Source: an uncultured Flavobacteriaceae bacterium
Lineage (GTDB): Bacteria > Bacteroidota > Bacteroidia > Flavobacteriales > Flavobacteriaceae
Direction: 5' to 3'
Assembly (NCBI GenBank): GCA_937944485.1
Contig: CALDYU010000009.1
Location: forward strand, 1 to 62,063
Length of the DNA stretch: 62,063 bases
Made by a program: the position numbers and the translations under genes. Positions within the stretch are counted from its first letter, which is position 1; every line of letters starts with the position of its first letter. Positions 9,649 to 17,549 of the stretch are shown piece by piece. A model generated the notes under the pieces. The model saw only the letters and a program-made list of their open reading frames with translations, was not told where the DNA came from and made no database searches.

Positions 9649-10938
9649 ATGAAAAAACAAAGAAATATACTTATCGTCTTGCTCTTGACCTTAGTGAGTA
9701 CTAGTTGGGGGCAGCAAACACCTGCTTCCGTGCAAAAAGAAGCTATTACTATTACAGGTGTCACCGCACATATTGGTGATGGTACCGTAGTCGAAAATTG
9801 TACGATCGTTTTTGAAAACGGAAAAATTACGGCTCTTGGCCAAGGTGAAACTACCAAAGGAACCGTTATCGCTGCTAATGGCAAGCATGTGTACCCAGGT
9901 TTTATCGCTCCCGTGAAAGAGCTTGGCTTAATCGAAGTCAATGCCGTACGTGCAAGTAATGACTCCGATGAAATTGGTGAAATGATTCCGCATGTTCGCA
10001 GTCTCGTGGCATACAATGCAGAATCAAAAGTGGTTGAAAGTATGCGTCCGAATGGAGTGCTTTTAGGCCAAATAACCCCAAAAGGAGGGCGGATTTCAGG
10101 TACTTCTTCCATCGTACAATTCGATGCCTGGAACTGGGAAGATGCTGCCGTAAAAGTAGATGACGGTATTCACCTTCATTGGCCGAACTCTTTTCGTAGG
10201 GGTCGTTGGTGGCTCGGTGAACCTCGGGGACTAAAACCCAATAAAGACTATCAAAAACAGGTCGATAAAGTATCTGAATTTCTAACAAGCGCTGCTGCTT
10301 ATGGTAACGGCAAAGGCACTTCATTAAACCCTGCATTTAAAGCAATGCAAGGAGTCTTTCAGGGCACCCAAAAATTGTATATCTATGCTGATGGAGAGAA
10401 AGAAATTATTGATGCCATTAGCGGTGCAAAAAATTCAGGGGTTTCTGATATCGTACTTGTTGGCGGATATCACGCTTACAAAATAACTGATTTCTTAAAA
10501 GAAAATAATGTACCTGTACTTGTACAGTACACCCATAATCTTCCCAGCCTTGCTGATGATGACTATGACCTACCCTACAAGTTACCAAAACTACTTATGG
10601 ATGCCGGTGTATTAGTCGCCTTACAAAATAATGATGCGTCGAACTTTCAGACAAGAAATTTACCGTTCTATGCCGGTCAAGTGGTTGGCCAGGGCATGGA
10701 CAAAGAAAAAGCCTTGCAAATGATTACAGGCAATACAGCTAAAATTCTAGGCATAGATGCAACCTATGGTACGCTAGCAGTGGGCAAAAGTGCCACCCTA
10801 TTCATATCGGAAGGGGATGCTCTAGATATGCGAACCAATCAATTAACACATGCCTTTATTGATGGCAGAAACGTTTCTTTAGAAACTCATCAAACAGAAT
10901 TATGGAAACGGTATTTGGGGAAGTACGAAGGTAAATAA
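9649..10938 (+). CDS. Secreted amidohydrolase-like protein lacking the metal-binding HxH
   Basis: This is a 429-residue protein with a signal peptide ending near SWGQ (residues 19-22). It has the amidohydrolase N-terminal strands (GDGTVVENCTIVFENGKI) and the closing region with MITGNTAKILGID and GTLAVGKSATLFI. At the position of DxHxH it reads GFIAPVKELG, and no other His cluster replaces it, so it is probably non-catalytic or a partner of the larger upstream protein, whose N-terminal module is degenerate in the same way. The pair is likely co-transcribed. I infer that the two act together in the periplasm; no specific reaction can be named. Confidence 0.75.
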   Translation: MKKQRNILIVLLLTLVSTSWGQQTPASVQKEAITITGVTAHIGDGTVVENCTIVFENGKITALGQGETTKGTVIAANGKHVYPGFIAPVKELGLIEVNAVRASNDSDEIGEMIPHVRSLVAYNAESKVVESMRPNGVLLGQITPKGGRISGTSSIVQFDAWNWEDAAVKVDDGIHLHWPNSFRRGRWWLGEPRGLKPNKDYQKQVDKVSEFLTSAAAYGNGKGTSLNPAFKAMQGVFQGTQKLYIYADGEKEIIDAISGAKNSGVSDIVLVGGYHAYKITDFLKENNVPVLVQYTHNLPSLADDDYDLPYKLPKLLMDAGVLVALQNNDASNFQTRNLPFYAGQVVGQGMDKEKALQMITGNTAKILGIDATYGTLAVGKSATLFISEGDALDMRTNQLTHAFIDGRNVSLETHQTELWKRYLGKYEGK

Positions 10939-11185
10939 ATACGAATCGCTACTTTTTGGTTATGCATTGGTATGTTTTAAAGGCTACCTGATAAGATTGG
11001 CAGCATCATTTTAATATGTTTATACTACCTTTTTAGTGTTCAAAAGGGTACAATTCGTTGAATTTTGGCTATCATCATACCTATAAAAAACGACAAACTA
11101 CGCTATAAAAGGAAGTGCTGGAAGGTTCAGATAAACTATACGATTTTAGGTTCGAATACGTTAAACATGTATACCGCTACAACCT

Positions 11186-11806
11186 ATGAAATCTAAAAAA
11201 TACCTTTTCGTCTTTATTTTTATACTAAGTCTTAGCTCACTAACAGCGCAAATGGGTTGGGCTGACGGTGAAATTTTTCTAAACGATGGAAGCTCAAAAA
11301 AGGGACTCATCAAACTGGATTTTTCTTCGAAACAAATACTATCATTACGCAACGCCAAAAAAGGCACCAAATTTAAGTCCTCGCGAAAAGCCAAAAAAGA
11401 ATACTACCAACCCGAAGAAATACACCATATTGTTCTTGAGAATGCAATGGTGCGGGGCTATTATGAATACCTGCCCGTTTCAAAAAACAAAAAAGGCCTT
11501 TTCCGGGTGGTCACTCGAGGTAGAGTAAACTTATATCAGCGGTATGTGATTGACACCTCGCACCGAGACAATAATGGTAGAAGTTTAAGTTCAGCCTTAG
11601 ATTCTGAATATCATGTTAAAAGAGACGGCGAAACGATTACCACTCCACTAGCGACAGATCACGATTACAAATACTTCATAAAAAAAGGGACTACTTATTT
11701 TTCAGACTGTCCTGCCCTAGTAGCCAAAATTAAAGACGGTACCTACACCAAGGGAAATATTAAAAAGGTGGTTGCTATCTACAACGAGTGCGGTACTAGT
11801 AAATAA
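11186..11806 (+). CDS. Secreted protein of unknown function
   Basis: This is a 206-residue protein with a clear Sec signal ending at SLTAQ (residues 17-21) and no membrane helix afterwards. The mature part is rich in Lys, Tyr and beta-strand-like stretches. One segment reads GEIFLNDGSSKKGLIKL, and two Cys close to the C terminus (SDCPAL and NECGTSK) could form a disulfide. I do not recognise a catalytic motif. It sits alone, 247 bases after the amidohydrolase pair and just before the repeat-bounded small genes. A periplasmic or surface role is all that can be supported. Confidence 0.7.
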   Translation: MKSKKYLFVFIFILSLSSLTAQMGWADGEIFLNDGSSKKGLIKLDFSSKQILSLRNAKKGTKFKSSRKAKKEYYQPEEIHHIVLENAMVRGYYEYLPVSKNKKGLFRVVTRGRVNLYQRYVIDTSHRDNNGRSLSSALDSEYHVKRDGETITTPLATDHDYKYFIKKGTTYFSDCPALVAKIKDGTYTKGNIKKVVAIYNECGTSK

Positions 11807-11822
11807 CTTCATTTCTTCAATG

Positions 11823-11870
11823 CTCGCAAGCGAGTGAATTAACTCCTATCTTTGAGGAGAGCAATGCTCG
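11823..11870. repeat. Cluster of three short stem-loops
   Basis: CTCGC/GCGAG, CTCCT/AGGAG and GAGC/GCTC pairs follow one another in the gap between the secreted protein and the first small membrane protein gene. None has a T-run to make a classical terminator. They may be the worn left edge of the repeat-bounded region to the right. Confidence 0.35.
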
Positions 11871-11979
11871 TTGGGTTATAAAAACTTAATTTTGTTTTAG
11901 AAACTTTACGAGTTCATAGAATTATGAGCTACTTCTTAGTACGCTTAGCTAATTGTTATGCGTAAGTTGAAAAATAAGA

Positions 11980-12474
11980 ATGACAAAAAAATTTGCTGAA
12001 AAAATTGGCGTTAAAGTTGCCCTGAAATCTGTGACAATTGGAATTCTAATTGCATATTTAATTCCAACACTTTTGGTAATAGGCGATGGAATTAAAGCAG
12101 CATTATGGATTTTTGAAATTAATTACTGGATTAATATCGTTATTGGAATTTTGATTTTCTATGTATGTGGTTATTTCTTTGGTAAAAAGGCTGGAAATGA
12201 AATACTGATAAAGAAAAAGGATCATCAACAAGTTGGAGCGAAATACGGATTTCTCACCTTACTCTTGACTGTTTTTTTAACCAGTTGGATTGGTTTTTTT
12301 CAAGAAAGATTTGACAGCATCGGCACGAATGACAACCCATTTTATGACTATATCTTTAAGCCAATGTTTTGGTTTTTACTATTCGGAATTGTTCCATCAA
12401 TATTAGTTGGACTTCTGTTTGGTAAACGGATAAAAAATAACGGAAATAAAAAACCTACGCACAACAATACCTAA
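11980..12474 (+). CDS. Small four-helix membrane protein of unknown function
   Basis: This is a 164-residue protein with four hydrophobic segments (about residues 16-35, 45-66, 85-105 and 128-150) and a Lys/Asn-rich tail. There is no recognised family. The start ATG is 15 bases after a GTTATGCG-type sequence, and its last codons (for THNNT) and stop lie inside the left arm of the inverted-repeat element at 12457-12680. That makes it look like a gene carried on a cassette whose end supplies the C terminus. Transport or sensing is possible, but nothing shows it. Confidence 0.6.
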   Translation: MTKKFAEKIGVKVALKSVTIGILIAYLIPTLLVIGDGIKAALWIFEINYWINIVIGILIFYVCGYFFGKKAGNEILIKKKDHQQVGAKYGFLTLLLTVFLTSWIGFFQERFDSIGTNDNPFYDYIFKPMFWFLLFGIVPSILVGLLFGKRIKNNGNKKPTHNNT

Positions 12475-12680
12475 ATGTAATGCGGACTTTAGGGCAAAAC
12501 CGAAAGGTCTGTGTATACCTGCCTGCCGGCAGGCAGGTTTATATTGACGCTAAATCTTTGGGATTTAGCTTTGACAAGAAAAATAAAAACTAAACCAAAA
12601 GCTTTTGCATAACGCGTAGCTGGAAATCCGTCGGATTTCCGCACTGCACTAATATTAATCATAGCCCAACCGTTGTGCGT
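12457..12680. repeat. attC-like inverted-repeat element A
   Basis: The outer arms ACGCACAAC (12457-12465) and GTTGTGCGT (12672-12680) are perfect complements. Inside them GCGGA (12482-12486) pairs with TCCGC (12638-12642). Further in lie a perfect 20-nt palindrome (12518-12537, centre GCCGGC), GCTAAATC/GATTTAGC (12549-12569) and GGAAATCC/GGATTTCC (12622-12640). The whole could fold as one long imperfect hairpin, like an integron attC site, although the outer arms do not match the canonical RYYYAAC/GTTRRRY boxes. Element B (13129-13355) shares the same order of internal blocks. The reading frame that crosses the palindrome on the minus strand (with LPAGRQ) is an artefact. Confidence 0.6.
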
Positions 12681-12716
12681 AATATTGAGCAACAGAAACT
12701 TAATTAAAATCACAAA

Positions 12717-13127
12717 ATGAAAAGAACCTTAATCGTAATCGGACTAATTATTGGAATGAATTTAACTTCCTTTGCACAAGAAATCACTTTGTCCGAATCT
12801 GAATTGAAAAATGTTTTGTGCAAGCAATGGGAAATAGAATATGCTATGATGAATGGTATGAAAATTGGACAAATGCCCGGTGCTTCTGATTTCGATTTCA
12901 AATTTAAAAAAGATGGAACATATGATTTAATCCGAGAAGATGGAAAAAATGAAAGCGGTATTTGGACTTACAATTCTGAAAAGAAATATGTTGAACTAGC
13001 AATTAAGGAAAAAGTAACTTCGCGAATTAAATCTATTAGCAAAACTAAACTGATTCTAACATTAGTTTCTGGACAAAATGACCCACCTGAACTACCTAGT
13101 GTAGAAGTTCATTTCAAAGCGATATAA
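12717..13127 (+). CDS. Secreted lipocalin-like small protein
   Basis: This is a 136-residue protein with a signal peptide ending at TSFAQ (residues 17-21). The mature part has the pattern of small lipocalin-like proteins of Bacteroidota: KQWEIEYAMMNG, then DFDFKFKKDGTYD, then SGIWTYNSEKKYVEL, with a final strand LILTLVSGQ. Such proteins form a small beta-barrel that may bind a hydrophobic ligand, but no ligand can be named. The gene lies between the two attC-like elements, with its ATG 36 bases after the right arm of element A. The family call is by pattern and moderate. Confidence 0.65.
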   Translation: MKRTLIVIGLIIGMNLTSFAQEITLSESELKNVLCKQWEIEYAMMNGMKIGQMPGASDFDFKFKKDGTYDLIREDGKNESGIWTYNSEKKYVELAIKEKVTSRIKSISKTKLILTLVSGQNDPPELPSVEVHFKAI

Positions 13128-13128
13128 A

Positions 13129-13355
13129 TACGCCACACAACAAAACCCATAAACAATACGGACTTCAGGCTTACATGTCTGTCGGCAGACAGGTTTATGA
13201 AGTCGCTAAATCTTATGGATTTAGCTTTGGACAAAAAAAAGAAAAAGAAAAACTATAAGCTTTAGCTACATGCACAGACCTGCCTGCCTGCAGGCAGGCG
13301 GAAACAAAAAGTTTCGTTACTACCGCACTACACTAAACCGAAGCGTTTATGTAGC
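13129..13355. repeat. attC-like inverted-repeat element B; fills the 332-base gap
   Basis: It shares blocks with element A in the same order: AATACGGACTT (13155-13165), a Cys-like TGTCTG/CAGACA hairpin (13176-13191), GCTAAATC/GATTTAGC (13205-13225), an 18-nt palindrome (13282-13299), GAAAC/GTTTC (13301-13315) and CCGCACTACACTAA (13323-13336). Its outer arms are CATAAAC (13148-13154) and GTTTATG (13345-13351), different from those of A. The rest of the gap (13356-13459) holds only A/T-rich leader sequence before the next ATG; no other gene is visible there. Confidence 0.55.
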
Positions 13356-13459
13356 ATTTTAACAATCCATCACCCCTATTCCGCAATTCGGTATTAAAAG
13401 ATTTTTACACGCACAAAAAAACGCCAATTTTGATCCATTCAACAAACAGAATTGGACTT

Positions 13460-14020
13460 ATGAAATTAAAATTTGCAGCGGTAATCGGACTTGCCTTTTT
13501 GACTATCAATCAAATACTACTTTTAGGAGGGTATGAATTTATACAAAATCAACAACCAATTGACTACGTCCATTGGCTATTGTTAATAGGAGCTTTATTA
13601 TGCCTATCATTAAACTATATCTTTTCAAATACTATTTTTAGCAACCTAGCTACAATTTTAACTTCTTTGGGTATAGTGGCCCTAATCGGACAAGCAACAA
13701 TAGACTTTTTATGGTGGAGTTACGGGACTGATATTGAAGGAGTAGACAAATTGACCCGTCAAATAATGGAAAGACCATCTATACGAATGCCTTTTATGAC
13801 TATAGGACCAGCTTTATTTTATTTAGGTTTAACAGTACATGCAGGACGATTTATAAAAACAGACACTTTACAATCTCTTCTCGTGTTTCTAGGAGTTTTT
13901 GGAATTGGATTGGGTGCCTTTGCTTTTGACAGTAGAATACTCATCGTAGTAGGTCACATTTTGCTTACTATAGGTATAGTAGCCCTAATTTTCAGAAATG
14001 ATCTTACACTTCAAAAGTAA
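13460..14020 (+). CDS. Six-helix integral membrane protein of unknown function
   Basis: This is 186 residues from the ATG at 13460; a TTG at 13430 in frame would add an unlikely polar extension. Six hydrophobic segments are visible, with a short polar loop around residues 87-105 (DIEGVDKLTRQIMERP). The pattern resembles small DUF-type membrane proteins of Bacteroidota, but I recognise no family. It lies just right of element B and converges with the xdhC-like gene 92 bases away. It may be the third gene of the repeat-bounded region or an ordinary chromosomal gene. Confidence 0.6.
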   Translation: MKLKFAAVIGLAFLTINQILLLGGYEFIQNQQPIDYVHWLLLIGALLCLSLNYIFSNTIFSNLATILTSLGIVALIGQATIDFLWWSYGTDIEGVDKLTRQIMERPSIRMPFMTIGPALFYLGLTVHAGRFIKTDTLQSLLVFLGVFGIGLGAFAFDSRILIVVGHILLTIGIVALIFRNDLTLQK

Positions 14021-14112
14021 ATGGTCTATGTATTTGGAACAATAGCTAATACTAAAAAACCAAAACACATCCGTTCGTCAAACTTTCATTTGTTCAGTCA
14101 ATCAGCTTTAGT

Positions 14113-15123
14113 TTAGGTATGAATTTCACCTTTCTTCTCTCTTAAAGAGACGGGCGTGCTTTGTCGCATTACAGATAAAATCTCAGCGAGTATCGCGATC
14201 GCAATTTCTTGTGGCGTTTCTGCGCCGATAGCTAAACCCGTAGGGCCATAAACTCCTTCAAAAAAAGTATCGTCTACTTCTGGACAATGCTCTAAAAATT
14301 CATGCAACAATTTTTCACGTCGTTTGTTGGGCCCTAAGAGTCCCAAATAAGCTGGACGACTTTCGTGCAGCGCGATTAAAAATTGTAAGTCTTTTGAATA
14401 ACTATGGGTCATTAGAACTACCGCCGTTTGTTGATCAATTTGAGATACATCTAAATCTTCAGCAATAATACCCTGCAGTTCAAGTGCTCCTGGGAAATCT
14501 GTAAATTTTTTTTCTTCGGTTGGATGTGCAATAACTATGACCTCCCAGCCCATATTAGCGGCAAAAAGACAAAGTTGTACGGCATCATGTTCGGCACCCA
14601 CAATAATCAAGCGATAGCAGGGTGCAAGGGTTCGCTCTAATTTTAAAAATTTTGAATTTAAAGAAACCTTTGGGTGCGTTGAATACCAATTTTCATTCAA
14701 AAGAAAGGTACTTCCAAAACCTTCATTTTGAGCAATATCCTTCTCATAATACGATGAAACTTGAATGGGTAATCGTTTGGTAATTGTTTCATTAACTGCG
14801 GCTAAAAAATCAGCATTTGGTGCAAATGGTTCAATCAAAATATAGAGTATTCCTTCACAACCCAATCGATAGCGCCCGTCATAGGTCATGACTTTAGCTG
14901 TGCCCGTTACAAAGACTGATGCAGCTTGCCGTATGACTTCCTTCTCCACACAGCCACCACTGACCGCACCAGTCATTTCACCCATCTCATTGATGAGCAT
15001 ACAAACGCCAGGTCTACGATATGAAGACCCTTCTAAAGCAACGACTGTTGCCAGTACACTTTGCTGTCCGGCGAGCTGATTCTTGTGATAGGCTTGAACG
15101 ATCTTTTTTAATTCGTGCGTCAT
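14113..15123 (-). CDS. XdhC/CoxI-family molybdoenzyme maturation protein
   Basis: This is a 336-residue protein with the two XdhC parts. The N-terminal domain has LATVVALEGSSYRRPGVCML and GAVSGGCVEKEV near residues 23-62. The C-terminal Rossmann-like domain has RLIIVGAEHDAVQL and ends with YGPTGLAIGAETPQEIAIAI. XdhC proteins bind molybdenum cofactor and help load it, with sulfuration, into xanthine-dehydrogenase-type enzymes. It is divergent from moaA (76 bases between starts), which fits a shared regulatory region. No xanthine dehydrogenase or other molybdoenzyme gene lies in the window, so its client is elsewhere. Confidence 0.9.
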   Translation of the reverse strand: MTHELKKIVQAYHKNQLAGQQSVLATVVALEGSSYRRPGVCMLINEMGEMTGAVSGGCVEKEVIRQAASVFVTGTAKVMTYDGRYRLGCEGILYILIEPFAPNADFLAAVNETITKRLPIQVSSYYEKDIAQNEGFGSTFLLNENWYSTHPKVSLNSKFLKLERTLAPCYRLIIVGAEHDAVQLCLFAANMGWEVIVIAHPTEEKKFTDFPGALELQGIIAEDLDVSQIDQQTAVVLMTHSYSKDLQFLIALHESRPAYLGLLGPNKRREKLLHEFLEHCPEVDDTFFEGVYGPTGLAIGAETPQEIAIAILAEILSVMRQSTPVSLREKKGEIHT

Positions 15124-15199
15124 TTATATTAAGCAATTGCCTCAATTAGATTAGTTATCTTAGCATTGGTTTTGACAAGATACCAATTTCGAAAATTAC

Positions 15200-16183
15200 A
15201 TGACCGATTCCTTTGATAGAACTATAGATTATGTGCGCATCGCGGTTACCGATCGTTGTAATCTGCGCTGTTTTTATTGCATGCCAGCCGAAGGTATTCC
15301 TTATGAACCACAAGCGCATTTATTGAGCTATGAAGAAATTACACGGCTCTTAAAAATTCTAGGAGGTATTGGTTTTCGAAAAGTACGCTTTACAGGTGGT
15401 GAACCTTTTCTTCGGAAAGATTTTATGCAATTGTTAGAAAACACAGCTGGTTTAGCTGATTTTGAATCGATACATATCACTTCTAACGGAACGCTTTTGC
15501 AAAAACATATTCCGAAACTAAGAGCATTAGGCATTACCAAAATAAACCTCAGCATTGACTCCTTAAACAAAGAACGTTTTCATAAAATAACGCGTCGTGA
15601 TGATTTTGAAAAAGTGATACAGACTTTTTACATGCTCATCGAAAACGGATTCAAAGTCAAACTGAATGCCGTGATCATGAAAGGGATAAATACCCAAGAT
15701 ATTATTCCGCTAGCGGAGTTGACCAAAGACTTCCCCGTTGATGTGCGCTTTATTGAAGAAATGCCCTTTAATGGTGGCTATAAAAAGAATATTGAAATGT
15801 ATTCAGCACGAGATATTCATGCCGATTTGAAAGCTCATTTTTCTGATTTACAAAAAATCCCAAGTAAACATGGAGACACTGCCAGTTTGCTTTCCGTACC
15901 CGGCTACCAAGGAAATCTAGGTGTAATTGCTGCTTTCTCAAGAACCTTTTGCAACACCTGCAACAGACTTCGTATTTCTTCGAAAGGGGACATCAAAAGT
16001 TGTTTGTACGACGACGGTGTTTTTAATATTCGTGATTATATGCGCTCTGGCGTTACAGATATCGAATTAGCAGAGCAGTTTAAAGAAATCATTCGCCTTA
16101 AACCCAAAGACGGATTTGAAGCTGAAAAAATGCGAAAAGCACCTAGAAAAGCGATGCAAAGCATGAGTAGCATTGGGGGGTAA
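15200..16183 (+). CDS. moaA: GTP 3',8-cyclase MoaA
   Basis: This is a 327-residue radical SAM enzyme, the normal length. The N-terminal cluster motif CxxxCxxC is at Cys20, Cys24 and Cys27. The C-terminal cluster is at Cys251, Cys254 and Cys268, which binds the second 4Fe-4S centre that holds GTP. The protein ends in Gly-Gly, as MoaA requires for its catalytic tail. It converts GTP to the 3',8-cyclo intermediate that MoaC turns into cyclic pyranopterin monophosphate, the first step of molybdenum cofactor synthesis. It is followed by moeA after a heptamer repeat; MoaC is encoded on the opposite strand 4 kb away. Confidence 0.97.
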   Translation: MTDSFDRTIDYVRIAVTDRCNLRCFYCMPAEGIPYEPQAHLLSYEEITRLLKILGGIGFRKVRFTGGEPFLRKDFMQLLENTAGLADFESIHITSNGTLLQKHIPKLRALGITKINLSIDSLNKERFHKITRRDDFEKVIQTFYMLIENGFKVKLNAVIMKGINTQDIIPLAELTKDFPVDVRFIEEMPFNGGYKKNIEMYSARDIHADLKAHFSDLQKIPSKHGDTASLLSVPGYQGNLGVIAAFSRTFCNTCNRLRISSKGDIKSCLYDDGVFNIRDYMRSGVTDIELAEQFKEIIRLKPKDGFEAEKMRKAPRKAMQSMSSIGG

Positions 16184-16186
16184 AAA

Positions 16187-16249
16187 AGTTGGCAGTTGGC
16201 AGTTGGCAGTTGGCAGTTGGCAGTTGGCAGTTGGCAGTTGGCAGTTGGC
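16187..16249 (+). repeat. Tandem heptamer repeat, nine copies of AGTTGGC
   Basis: Nine perfect head-to-tail copies of AGTTGGC begin 4 bases after the moaA stop. The unit is not a multiple of 3 and lies outside genes, so it may vary in copy number by slippage. It separates moaA from moeA (start 16320) and might change their spacing. Confidence 0.9.
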
Positions 16250-16319
16250 AAAAATTAAAAAAATAATAAGTGTTGAAAAATTGACTAAATGCTAATAGTT
16301 AGCGGTCAATAGCTAAAAA

Positions 16320-17540
16320 ATGAATAACACCTTCATTACATACGAAAAAGCCCTTGCTCTAATAGAAGAACACAAAGGCGATTTCGCAATTGAAACCAGA
16401 AATTTAGAAGACGCTATTGGTGCTTACCTTGGGGAAGATTTAATTGCCGACCGCGACTTCCCGCCTTTTGATCGCGTGACTATGGATGGTATTGCTATCG
16501 CCTATTCCAGCTTTGCGTCTGGCCAGAGAGAATTTGCAATAGAAGGCGTTGCTGCAGCTGGTAGTCCACAAAAAACACTAAATGATGTTTCTAAGTGTAT
16601 GGAAGTCATGACCGGTGCGATTATGCCCTTTGGTGTGGACACCGTAATTCGGTACGAAGATTTAGAACTTAGCGGTGATACTGCAACCATCAAATTGAAT
16701 AGTTTAGGTCACAAGCAGAATGTACATTTTAAAAGAAGTGATCTTAGCAAAGACAAAATAATTGTTCCCAAAGGAAAAAAGCTATCCAGTGCCGAAATCA
16801 ACATTGCGGCAACCATAGGAAAAGCAAAATTACAAGTACGTCAAATGCCCAAAGTGGTTATTTTTTCTACGGGAGATGAGTTGGTACCAGTAAATCAAAC
16901 GCCCGAATTACATCAAATACGACGGTCGAATGTTTACGGAATTCAAGCCACTTTAAAAGAATGGGGCGTAGCTGCAAAGTTGGAGCACTTAGCCGATAAC
17001 AAAGAAGAAATGATAGCCAGCATTTCTGTCTTACTTAAAGAATACGATCTTTTTATTTTCACAGGAGGCGTTTCAAAAGGGAAGTTCGATTACCTACCCG
17101 AAGTGCTTGAAGAATTAAAAGTAAAAAAGCACTTTCATAAAGTTCAACAACGGCCAGGAAAGCCTTTTTGGTTTGGGAGCGCCGCCAATGGTAAAACAAT
17201 TTTTGCCTTGCCTGGCAATCCGGTTTCGTCTTTTGTGTGTACGTATATGTACATACAATTTTGGTTAAAAAAGTCATTAGGTCTTGAACAACAACCTCTT
17301 TATGCCAAGCTCAAAAAGGATGTTACATTCAAACCAGATTTGGTCTACTTTCTAGAAGCAAGTATCGAAAGCCAGCCTGACGGTACTTTAACGGCTAATC
17401 CTATTAATGGAAATGGCTCTGGTGATTTTGCTAATCTTGTAAAAACAGACGGATTTTTGGTTTTACCACAAGGAAAAGATAATTTCAAAAAGGGGGAGGT
17501 TTTTGAATTTATTGTTTATCGCAACGATTTCGGTTTGTAA
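16320..17540 (+). CDS. moeA: Molybdopterin molybdotransferase MoeA
   Basis: This is a 406-residue protein, the usual MoeA length. N-terminal signature residues DFPPFDRVTMDGIAI (about 44-58) include the conserved Asp and DG needed for binding the cofactor. The central MoCF-like domain has FSTGDELVP (about 184-192) and IRRSNVYG. A FTGGVSKGKFDY segment (about 246-257) and QRPGKPFWFG (about 279-288) follow, with the C-terminal beta domain after FALPGNPVSSF. MoeA inserts molybdate into adenylylated molybdopterin. It is the last gene of the moaA-moeA pair and converges with the permease gene, 9 bases apart. Confidence 0.96.
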   Translation: MNNTFITYEKALALIEEHKGDFAIETRNLEDAIGAYLGEDLIADRDFPPFDRVTMDGIAIAYSSFASGQREFAIEGVAAAGSPQKTLNDVSKCMEVMTGAIMPFGVDTVIRYEDLELSGDTATIKLNSLGHKQNVHFKRSDLSKDKIIVPKGKKLSSAEINIAATIGKAKLQVRQMPKVVIFSTGDELVPVNQTPELHQIRRSNVYGIQATLKEWGVAAKLEHLADNKEEMIASISVLLKEYDLFIFTGGVSKGKFDYLPEVLEELKVKKHFHKVQQRPGKPFWFGSAANGKTIFALPGNPVSSFVCTYMYIQFWLKKSLGLEQQPLYAKLKKDVTFKPDLVYFLEASIESQPDGTLTANPINGNGSGDFANLVKTDGFLVLPQGKDNFKKGEVFEFIVYRNDFGL

Positions 17541-17549
17541 ATTTGAAAA

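Noticed and set aside
10939..11185. Small RNA or short gene in the 247-base gap
   Set aside because: No consistent hairpin, promoter match or coding-like frame was found there.
12489..12713. Minus-strand open frame of 74 codons with an LPAGRQ stretch
   Set aside because: It is a translation of the palindrome in element A; such LPAGRQ runs are a known artefact of this type of repeat.
16187..16249. Possible CRISPR array
   Set aside because: The repeats are 7 bases, directly joined and without spacers; no cas gene is in the window.
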